Shown here: positions 1-5,386 of the stretch, one piece after another
Numbering within the stretch: position 1 is the stretch's first letter
How the letters are laid out: each line of letters starts with the position of its first letter
Assembly (NCBI GenBank): GCA_035560935.1
Contig: DATMYQ010000098.1
Location: 1 to 6,183, forward strand
Reading direction: 5' to 3'
Length of the DNA: 6,183 nt
Source: DATMYQ01 sp035560935
GTDB lineage: Bacteria; Bacillota; Negativicutes; Sporomusales; Sporomusaceae
Notes under the pieces: model-generated
Told to the model about the DNA's origin: nothing
What the model saw: the letters and a program-made list of their open reading frames with translations, nothing else
Databases searched by the model: none
Made by a program: the position numbers and the translations under genes

Positions 1-1946
1 AATATTTACCGGCCACACAGCGCATCGGTTCCAAAGAAATTGTATTGTTTGATTTGTTTAACATCAATTTTGTTTGGGCGTTGAGTACTCCGGATGAATT
101 TTGTGAGACGCTTTTTCCGTTGTTGATGGAAGAACAGAAGAAACTTTGTTTACAGTGTGAAACCGATACGCAAGCCGACGGCACCGAATTACTTAACATT
201 TTGCCACGAGCCACCGCCTGCTCTCTGGAAAAATCCGCGCAGACCGGTAGCAGTGCGCCGGGTGGACTTCCCGAGAACGAACAGGGCGTGGTTCTGTTCT
301 TCAAAGGAGCGGTTGCGGTGGGAGCAGTAGGCCTGAACATTGCTTTGGGCACGGTACTGGCCGAGTCGACCGGCTTTGCCACCGGAGTGGAATTCAATGC
401 GAAGATTGCCAATGTGTTCCGGTTGCATCTCTGGGGCGCTTTGGGAGTGAATCTTGAACCCGGTAAGGAAGAAGTCCGGCTGGCGGGCACCAGTTCGTTG
501 AAACTGTGGGATAAGACGGTCATGGAAGGCAGTTTCAAATTGGCGGCAAGCGCCAATCCTTCCATTGAGTTTAGCGGCCTGCTGGATTTGTTCCCGGATG
601 ATAAATCGCCGGTCAAATTTTACACCGGGGAACAAAAGGGGAAAAAATCCCCGATCACCGGACGAATAGACAAAACGAGTATTTTGTATACGGGTGGCCT
701 TCATCTGGAAATAGGCGGCTTTTATTTGGGAGGACATACCAGTTTGCTTGTCAACGGTCAACAAAACCAATGGATATCCACGTTGAAATGCAATGACACG
801 ACGATGACTCTCTTGGCGGCAATGGATAGCGAGTTTCTGGTTCTTGCCGGCGAAGTGGATTCTCCGATCAAAATCGGTAATGACATAACCATCAGCGCCG
901 CCAGCTCAACTACAAAGGGGCCCAGCACAACGCTGAAATTTAAAAATACAAACGGTTTGCCCGCATTTGAGTCATTTCGTTTTGACGGAGGCATTACAAT
1001 ATTCGGTAATTCATCCAAGACATTGATTGAGATCAGTTCTAATAAATTCCTGCTGGAAACAAAGACGAAGTTTCTTAGTATTGACAGCAGCCTGACCGTG
1101 AGTGGCTCTAGCCTGACGGATATAGCCACATATAAATTCAGCGGGACTCTGGATCTTTCTGAATTTAACTGTTTCATAGAAGGATTGTTGGATCCGTTCC
1201 AGACAAAAAATAAGAGCAAGCTTGATAAAATCAGGAACGATGTCAGTAAATATAATGACAAGAAGCAAAAGACGGATTATATTAAAAATCTTGATGAAAA
1301 GTATAATAAGCCAGGTTACGATGGGTATAATTATATTGTTCCTCCGCTAAGTCATATTAGCTATTGGGTCAATCTGACCTATGGACAAAATTTTGCACAA
1401 AGATTTGGGTATGATGTGTTTGCCCCCTATCCCCGGTGGAATCAACATGATGTTGACGAGGTAAAACAATATTGGGATTATATGAAGGATATCGGCGGGG
1501 ATTGTAGTCCACCGCAACGCTATGATCTCGGTCGATGGATTAATGGTACGTTTAATGCGATAGTGAAGGATGTCAATGCTTTGGAAAATAAAATTCTGGA
1601 AGACATCCGAAAAACCGCCAATGACTTCAATCAGCTATTCAAAGCTTTGCATATCGACACGAAACTCAGCAACGACATTAATAAAGATTTTAATGCGATT
1701 ATCTCCACCACGGAAACGTTGAACGACAAGATTGCAAAGTGCATTAAAGAAAAGGAAATGCTCGTGAAAATTGAAGAAATAAAATTCAAGGATCTCTCTA
1801 TCGCAACCCTGAAGTCAAACAATTTTACAGCGTATGTAAAATATGATTTTTTAGGAGAAACGAAAATTCTCGAAAACGGTAACATTGACCTGAAAAATCC
1901 GTCGGAGCTGATGAAAACATTATGCGACAAGGTGCTGGCTTTGTGA
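1..1946 (+). CDS. Large unrecognised protein, 5' end cut off by the window: beta-rich region followed by helical C-terminal region
   Basis: The frame is open from base 3 at the left edge to a TGA at 1944-1946, so the true start lies outside the window. The first possible start inside is a TTG at 45 with no good ribosome-binding site; residues are numbered from it (633 codons). Residues about 82-108 are Gly/Ala/Val-rich and hydrophobic (GAVAVGAVGLNIALG). Residues about 110-380 are predominantly alternating, beta-strand-like runs with loosely repeated strand-turn units ending in Gly/Asn (for example GGFYLGGHTSLLVNG and DSPIKIGNDITISAASS). Residues 385-425 are very Lys/Asp/Asn-rich and helical. 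Residues 425-500 are rich in Tyr, Trp and Pro (PGYDGYNY, PYPRW, YWDYM). Residues 500-585 look helical or coiled-coil. The last about 50 residues return to a short beta-like segment. No signal peptide can be judged without the N-terminus. I recognise no family. A surface, secreted or toxin-like modular protein is possible, but only by shape. The C-terminal half is much more AT-rich than the N-terminal half. Confidence 0.85.
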   Translation, partial: YLPATQRIGSKEIVLFDLFNINFVWALSTPDEFCETLFPLLMEEQKKLCLQCETDTQADGTELLNILPRATACSLEKSAQTGSSAPGGLPENEQGVVLFFKGAVAVGAVGLNIALGTVLAESTGFATGVEFNAKIANVFRLHLWGALGVNLEPGKEEVRLAGTSSLKLWDKTVMEGSFKLAASANPSIEFSGLLDLFPDDKSPVKFYTGEQKGKKSPITGRIDKTSILYTGGLHLEIGGFYLGGHTSLLVNGQQNQWISTLKCNDTTMTLLAAMDSEFLVLAGEVDSPIKIGNDITISAASSTTKGPSTTLKFKNTNGLPAFESFRFDGGITIFGNSSKTLIEISSNKFLLETKTKFLSIDSSLTVSGSSLTDIATYKFSGTLDLSEFNCFIEGLLDPFQTKNKSKLDKIRNDVSKYNDKKQKTDYIKNLDEKYNKPGYDGYNYIVPPLSHISYWVNLTYGQNFAQRFGYDVFAPYPRWNQHDVDEVKQYWDYMKDIGGDCSPPQRYDLGRWINGTFNAIVKDVNALENKILEDIRKTANDFNQLFKALHIDTKLSNDINKDFNAIISTTETLNDKIAKCIKEKEMLVKIEEIKFKDLSIATLKSNNFTAYVKYDFLGETKILENGNIDLKNPSELMKTLCDKVLAL

Positions 1947-2017
1947 CGGCGATAGTGCAAATATTTATTCAACAGTCTTGAAATCGCTTATCGCCGGGAC
2001 GGACTAAAAAAAACATG

Positions 2018-2049
2018 AATCACAGGGTTTCCGGCCCTGTGATTTTTTT
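2018..2049 (+). terminator. Intrinsic terminator of the large upstream gene
   Basis: A perfect 10-bp stem (AATCACAGGG at 2018-2027 with CCCTGTGATT at 2035-2044) encloses a 7-base loop and runs into seven T (2043-2049). It lies about 70 bases after the stop at 1946. A run of eight A at 2006-2013 lies just before the stem and could lengthen it. In between, CGGCGATA (1947-1954) and TATCGCCG (1989-1996) are inverted copies 34 bases apart, giving a possible further stem in the 3' UTR. Confidence 0.9.
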
Positions 2050-2091
2050 GCTCCAACAAGAAGATTACAGAGTGAATAATTTGACTGCCAC

Positions 2092-2136
2092 GCAAAAAAA
2101 ATCCGCTATCGTCCGGGCGACAGCGGATTTTTTTGC
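2092..2136. terminator. Bidirectional intrinsic terminator between converging genes
   Basis: GC-A8-TCCGCT (2092-2107) is the inverted copy of AGCGGA-T7-GC (2122-2136), apart from one extra A. The inner bases TCG (2109-2111) and CGA (2118-2120) extend the stem past one mismatch. The hairpin therefore has an A-tract on its left and a T-tract on its right, and can terminate transcription in either direction. On the plus strand it backs up the terminator at 2018-2049. On the minus strand it lies 13 bases after the stop of the small membrane-protein gene (2150-2236). Confidence 0.88.
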
Positions 2137-2149
2137 GCAATGGCCAGCG

Positions 2150-2236
2150 CTATCGAAGGCCAATGAATTTGGGCTTCAATAGCAGCCCGAGGCAAAATCC
2201 TACGAAAAATGTAAAGAGCGGCAAAGCTTCTGTCAT
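2150..2236 (-). CDS. Small single-pass membrane protein, 28 residues, function unknown
   Basis: On the minus strand an ATG (2236-2234) opens a 28-codon frame ending in TAG (2152-2150). A textbook Shine-Dalgarno site, AAGGAG (2251-2246), sits nine bases before the ATG. An upstream in-frame ATG (2245-2243) directly abuts that site, with no spacing, so the shorter start is preferred. The product begins MTEALPLF, continues through one hydrophobic segment rich in Phe, Gly and Leu (TFFVGFCLGLLL), and ends with a basic tail (KPKFIGLR). By the positive-inside rule the tail should be cytoplasmic. An intrinsic terminator active on the minus strand follows within 15 bases, so ribosome-binding site, frame, membrane helix and terminator all agree. 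No family is recognised. Very small single-pass proteins often attach to larger membrane complexes, but no partner is visible here. No clear minus-strand promoter could be picked out upstream. Confidence 0.68.
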   Translation of the reverse strand: MTEALPLFTFFVGFCLGLLLKPKFIGLR

Positions 2237-2562
2237 TGTACTCATCTCCTTGCTGCCGATTCACTTATGGCGATATTACCGGATGGGGTACTCCGCTTTC
2301 TTTTTGGACAAATCCTACATGATCTATCAATAGCGTGAGCATAGCCCGATGTCTCTCCTTTTTTCGCTTCTGTTCCGGTCCTGCTAGTCCGGACAAAAAA
2401 GAAGCCGCCGGCAGATCCGGACGGACGAAAAGCGAGTAAATGCGAGAAGGTTTTATGTAAGCAGGCTTTCCGGTGTGTTGCCGATAGTGTTATTGTAACG
2501 GGAGAATATGACAGAGCTGTGACAAAAGAAAATCGTTTTTGAAACAAATAGTCCGAGCTGGA
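2237..2562. other. Intergenic region between the divergent small membrane-protein gene and the EamA transporter gene
   Basis: This stretch is gene-poor. Longer open frames here, on either strand, run into a terminator or into the transporter's start and have no ribosome-binding site, so I do not call them. A 25-codon minus-strand micro-ORF (2342-2265) with an AAGGAG twelve bases upstream is possible but weak. Other visible structure consists of GGAC/GTCC-rich short repeats around 2376-2426 (TCCGG occurs several times, including the palindrome GTCCGGAC) and two direct copies of TGACA near 2509 and 2519. No tRNA, known riboswitch or mobile-element end is seen. Confidence 0.5.
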
Positions 2563-2581
2563 TTCCTTACAATATAAGGAA
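2563..2581 (+). promoter_or_regulatory. Perfect 19-bp palindrome, candidate operator of the transporter gene
   Basis: TTCCTTACAATATAAGGAA consists of two perfect 7-base arms (TTCCTTA and TAAGGAA) around a 5-base centre. It occupies the -35 region of the extended -10 promoter at 2584-2592, ending five bases before TATACT. A dimeric repressor of TetR, MarR or PadR type bound here would block polymerase. The position fits a MerR-type spacer activator less well, because the dyad centre is about 15 bases from the -10. No regulator gene is adjacent, so the factor is unknown. Confidence 0.55.
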
Positions 2582-2583
2582 CA

Positions 2584-2592
2584 TGGTATACT
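2584..2592 (+). promoter_or_regulatory. Extended -10 promoter element of the EamA transporter gene
   Basis: TGGTATACT is a TGn-TATAcT extended -10 box (TG at 2584-2585, hexamer 2587-2592). No convincing TTGACA lies 16-18 bases upstream; the best is TTCCTT inside the palindrome. Extended -10 promoters commonly work without a -35. The expected transcription start is about base 2599, which is the A of the annotated ATG. Confidence 0.55.
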
Positions 2593-2598
2593 CTTCTC

Positions 2599-3507
2599 AT
2601 GATGAATAGTAAAATGAGGAGCTTGCTGGAAATTCATTTGGCGGTATTCTTGTTTGGATTGTCCGGCTTATTTGGAAAATTAATATTACTGCCGGCCATG
2701 CTGATTGTACTGGGAAGAGTGGTTTTTGCCAGTGCTTTTTTGCTGTTGACGCTGCGTTACTTAAAAATTAACATCCGATTGCATCATTCCCGGCACTATA
2801 TTGCCATGGCGGCTATGGGGATTGTTTTGGCGGTTCATTGGTGTGCTTTTTATCTTTCTATCCAAATGTCGACGGTGGCTATTGGGTTGCTGACATTTGC
2901 GACATTCCCCGCTTTCGTCACTTTTTTGGAACCGGTTGTTTTTCAGGAAAAAATACGTTTGGCCGATGTGGCGACGGCAATGGCGGCCTTTGCGGGTATT
3001 CTGCTTGTCATTCCCCGGTTTGCAATCGGTGATCATATCACCCAGGGAGTTTTGTGGGGGCTGCTGTCAGGTTTTACTTATGCGATCTTATCCGTACTGA
3101 ACCGGAAATATGTAAAACCCTATTCCGGTTTGACGGTGGCGTTCTATGAACAGTTGAGCGCCGCGATTGTGTTGTTGGCATTTTTCTTTTGGCAGCCGGT
3201 GGAAATACAAATGCGTGATATTCTTTTACTATGCTTGCTGGGCGTCGTTTTTACGGGAGTTTCACATGCGCTTTTTATTAACAGTCTGAAACATTTGAAA
3301 GTCCAGATGGCGGGAATTATTTCTTGTCTAGAACCGGTCTATGGCATTATTTTCGCCGCTCTTTTACTGGACGAAATGCCTACATGGCGGGAAGGCCTGG
3401 GAGGGGTCATCGTGCTGAGTGCTGTTTTTTACTCGATGGTCACGTTAGAACAGGGAGTAACGACGTTGCCGCCGGGTAAATCTGAAATCACGAACGGAGG
3501 GAAATAA
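2599..3507 (+). CDS. EamA-domain DMT-superfamily transporter (RhaT/YdcZ-like permease)
   Basis: The product is a 302-residue inner-membrane protein of about ten hydrophobic helices, the usual size for drug/metabolite transporters of the EamA family. It consists of two tandem EamA repeats. The first ends with EPVVFQEKI (residues 111-119). The second carries the hallmark EPVYGIIFAALLLDE (245-259) followed by a Gly-rich last helix (GLGGVIVL). The N-terminal helix motif LAVFLFGLSGLFGKL is also typical. Members export or import small metabolites, amino acids or drugs; the substrate cannot be read from sequence. The start is uncertain. ATGs at 2599, 2602 and 2614 are in frame, none has a proper Shine-Dalgarno site (AAGGAA at 2576-2581 is 17 bases from the first), and the -10 box lies immediately upstream, which points to a leaderless or near-leaderless mRNA. 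The short polar C-terminal tail is probably cytoplasmic. It appears to be a single-gene unit. Confidence 0.93.
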   Translation: MMNSKMRSLLEIHLAVFLFGLSGLFGKLILLPAMLIVLGRVVFASAFLLLTLRYLKINIRLHHSRHYIAMAAMGIVLAVHWCAFYLSIQMSTVAIGLLTFATFPAFVTFLEPVVFQEKIRLADVATAMAAFAGILLVIPRFAIGDHITQGVLWGLLSGFTYAILSVLNRKYVKPYSGLTVAFYEQLSAAIVLLAFFFWQPVEIQMRDILLLCLLGVVFTGVSHALFINSLKHLKVQMAGIISCLEPVYGIIFAALLLDEMPTWREGLGGVIVLSAVFYSMVTLEQGVTTLPPGKSEITNGGK

Positions 3508-3864
3508 CATGGTGATATATATTGGCAGCGGGATCCAATGCATTCATTGATTGGCGCAGAGCCTGGAAGCAGCTGGTGGAGGCAAGTAACAGATGGGTTG
3601 CGATGCGGTTTTTTGGCCATAATTATCACGTATGATATCCATAGGCCCGTTGCCAAAGGGGCTTCGGGGTATCGATGGCTTTGGAATTGAATATTTTTTC
3701 CTGTTAACCAATATATTTGAAGGAATTAAAAGTATGTGGGAGAATATGTCGTAATACTGGTTTATCTAAATGTGCAGTTAAAATTTGAGATTTAATACAA
3801 GCGTATACTGATCTGCCAAACGGGTGCGAAGGCATGGAGCACCAGCTCTTCATCTGATTCACGA

Positions 3865-3920
3865 CCGCCAGATTGCAGTTGAATCGCTGTTGTGCAATTT
3901 GGTGGGTGTTTTTATCTTTT
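3865..3920 (+). terminator. Hairpin plus T-rich tract: possible terminator or attenuator ahead of the HD-GYP gene
   Basis: Bases 3865-3877 (CCGCCAGATTGCA) pair with 3893-3905 (TGCAATTTGGTGG) as a continuous 13-bp stem with two G-U pairs and a 15-base loop. GTG and then five T (3909-3913), A, and TCTTTT follow. The T-tract starts three bases after the stem, so this is a plausible but imperfect intrinsic terminator. It would end read-through from the transporter, or act as an attenuator if the HD-GYP promoter lies upstream. A smaller hairpin (GAGC-ACCA-GCTC, near 3836-3847) precedes it. Confidence 0.4.
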
Positions 3921-3987
3921 AAAACGTTATCTTTCCATAAGATGATATCCCTCCGCTGTCGAAAATAAGGCGAAGGTAAGATAGATT

Positions 3988-3994
3988 AAAGGAG
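3988..3994 (+). promoter_or_regulatory. Ribosome-binding site of the HD-GYP gene
   Basis: AAAGGAG lies nine bases before the ATG at 4004 and fixes that start. A second start candidate out of frame at 3997 is ignored because its frame is soon lost inside this gene. Confidence 0.8.
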
Positions 3995-4003
3995 TAGTGA
4001 TAA

Positions 4004-5245
4004 ATGGCAGGTCATGCGTTCATAAGCCCGGTGAATTTTATCGAAGCATTGTCGCTGGCATTGGATTTGACATCGACGGGATTGTCTGCGCATCACTCCA
4101 GGACGGCGGTGATCGCTTACCGGATGGCCTGCGAATTAGGCTTGAATCAACCGGATCTTCGAACGCTTACTTATGCGGCCTTTTTACACGATATTGGTGC
4201 CGCCGCCAATTGGGATGAACGGGAAGACTTCTTGAAATTTCAGCAGACCGGGGATATTTATCAGCATGCGGAAATCGGCTATGACTTACTGAAAAAATCA
4301 CAGTATTTTGGCCACATTGCCGATGTTATCCGGCACCACCATGACCGTTATGACGGTGGAAATCCTTCGGGAACGGCCGGAGAAAGCATCCCTTTGCTGA
4401 GCCGGATTCTCTTCATGGCTGGTGGAATCGACACCTTGCAAAGACAAAAAAAAGGAAAAATATTTGAGATGATTCCCCAGGTTATTCACTGCGTGCAGGA
4501 AGCTTCCGGCAGCTGTTTTGACCCGACGCTCGTCGCCGTGTTTCTAAAAATCGCCAAACGGGAAGGCTTTTGGCTGGATATTTTGACGGGCACCTACAAC
4601 CCCCAATTTATCCGGGAACTGAAATTCAACAAAAAAATCCCATTGGCCTCGGAAGACATGATCCATATTGCCAGCATCTTCGCTTCCCTGGTTGACTCAA
4701 CCAGCCGGTTCACATTTCATCATTCGCATAACGTGGCGGCGGTAACGGGCTTTTTGGCATCCGCCTACGGATACAGCGAAGACAAAGTCGGATATTACAA
4801 GTTGGCCGGATTACTGCATGATCTGGGAAAGCTGGCAGTTCCTAACGCCATATTGGAAAAACCGGGTCGGTTAAGTTCCCGGGAATGCTTTGACGTAAAA
4901 CGGCATCCTTATTTTACATTGCGCATATTGCAGCGCATAGAAGGTTTTGGCATGGTTGCCGACTGGGCGGGACATCATCATGAAATGCCGAACGGCTGCG
5001 GTTATCCGTTTGGCATTGGTGGCAAATCCTTATCACATGGCGCGCGAATGATCGCTGTAGCCGATGTTTACAGTGCGTTGAATGAAAATCGCCCTTACCG
5101 TTCCTCGCTGGATGCGGACAGAATCGCCCGGATTATTAAAGATAAAGCGCGAGCGGGTGAACTGGATGCAAAAATTGTTGCAGACTTAATTGCCCAGCAG
5201 GAAGCGGTACAGATAGCGCTGCAAAATAGTGTGATGGATCCGTGA
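4004..5245 (+). CDS. Tandem HD-domain protein with C-terminal HD-GYP domain, putative cyclic-di-GMP phosphodiesterase
   Basis: This 413-residue soluble protein has no membrane segment or receiver domain and carries two related HD units. The C-terminal unit (about 220-400) is a good HD-GYP domain: HHS at 239-241, HDLGK at 272-276, H301, HHH at 324-326, GYP at 333-335, and the late metal aspartate in VADVY (D354). Such domains hydrolyse cyclic-di-GMP to pGpG or GMP using two or three metal ions; the Glu found in trinuclear members is absent four residues before H240, which suggests a binuclear site. The N-terminal unit (about 12-150) keeps HHS (30-32), HDIG (62-65), H88 and HHH (111-113). However, Lys of HDIGK is A66, GYP has become GNP (119-121) and the late aspartate is G140, so it is probably inactive or regulatory. 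The start is set by AAAGGAG. The SDR gene follows after 141 bases without a visible terminator. Substrate is inferred from the family and could be another cyclic dinucleotide. Confidence 0.9.
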   Translation: MAGHAFISPVNFIEALSLALDLTSTGLSAHHSRTAVIAYRMACELGLNQPDLRTLTYAAFLHDIGAAANWDEREDFLKFQQTGDIYQHAEIGYDLLKKSQYFGHIADVIRHHHDRYDGGNPSGTAGESIPLLSRILFMAGGIDTLQRQKKGKIFEMIPQVIHCVQEASGSCFDPTLVAVFLKIAKREGFWLDILTGTYNPQFIRELKFNKKIPLASEDMIHIASIFASLVDSTSRFTFHHSHNVAAVTGFLASAYGYSEDKVGYYKLAGLLHDLGKLAVPNAILEKPGRLSSRECFDVKRHPYFTLRILQRIEGFGMVADWAGHHHEMPNGCGYPFGIGGKSLSHGARMIAVADVYSALNENRPYRSSLDADRIARIIKDKARAGELDAKIVADLIAQQEAVQIALQNSVMDP

Positions 5246-5386
5246 TGCTGAGATTGCTGGCATATACAGATTGTCTTCTTGTTACGCTCCGCAGGCGGAA
5301 CGATGCGGCCGCTGAAATGCGACGATAGGGAATGGGCCAAGTTACTGGAACGTGCAGTTTGAAAAAATCTATGGAGACGATAACAG
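5246..5386. other. Short intergenic spacer between HD-GYP and SDR genes
   Basis: No intrinsic terminator with a U-tract is visible. The only structure is a tight inverted repeat, TCCGC-AG-GCGGA, near 5287-5298. A 27-codon frame opens at an ATG overlapping the HD-GYP stop (TGATG, 5243-5247) and closes at 5328, but it has no own ribosome-binding site. No clear -35/-10 pair was found. Read-through from the HD-GYP gene into the SDR gene is therefore plausible. Confidence 0.4.

Larger units (their letters stand above)
3508..4003. other. About 500-base region without a convincing gene, between transporter and HD-GYP genes
   Basis: No long open frame with a start and ribosome-binding site occurs on either strand. 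It opens with GGAGGG (3496-3501, inside the end of the transporter gene) seven bases before an ATG (3509) whose frame stops after 13 codons at 3550. Further on, GAAGGA precedes an ATG near 3734 that stops after six codons. A loosely open minus-strand frame (about 3990 down to 3707) has no early start codon. The pattern suits a decayed gene, a leader region, or both. The right end holds a hairpin (3865-3905) and the HD-GYP gene's ribosome-binding site. No known riboswitch core (TPP, cobalamin, SAM, GEMM) could be matched by eye. Confidence 0.5.

Noticed and set aside
758..1268. Minus-strand frames of 85 and 167 codons inside the large orphan gene
   Set aside because: They are antisense shadows of a continuous plus-strand frame with coherent protein character, and have no start signals.
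2133..2333. 66-codon plus-strand frame
   Set aside because: It starts inside the right arm of the bidirectional terminator, has no ribosome-binding site, and lies opposite the better-supported 28-residue minus-strand gene.
2376..2394. TCCGG ... CCGGA hairpin as a terminator
   Set aside because: The stem is only five pairs with a ten-base loop, and no T-run follows on either strand in the correct place.
2242..2637. 131-codon minus-strand frame across the transporter start
   Set aside because: It overlaps the transporter's promoter and first codons, lacks a ribosome-binding site, and its Ser/Arg/His-rich composition is that of a chance frame.
3429..3656. 75-codon minus-strand frame over the transporter's 3' end
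   Set aside because: No ribosome-binding site, Cys/Pro-rich chance-like composition, and half of it is antisense to the conserved transporter.
3921..3950. Possible sigma-28 type promoter (TAAA ... GATGATAT) before the HD-GYP gene
   Set aside because: The spacer is about 17 bases rather than about 15, and the -10 matches only in part, so a flagellar-type promoter is not supported.
3707..3990. Open minus-strand stretch of about 90 codons in the region before the HD-GYP gene
   Set aside because: It has no early start codon, and the first internal ATG has no ribosome-binding site. I considered a transposase remnant but found no motif to support it.
3508..4003. Cyclic-di-GMP or other known riboswitch ahead of the HD-GYP gene
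   Set aside because: I looked for the conserved GEMM, TPP, cobalamin, SAM and fluoride core sequences and saw none.
5245..5328. 27-codon frame overlapping the HD-GYP stop codon as TGATG
   Set aside because: The overlap would allow translational coupling, but the Arg-rich peptide has no own ribosome-binding site or recognisable feature, and such overlaps arise easily by chance.
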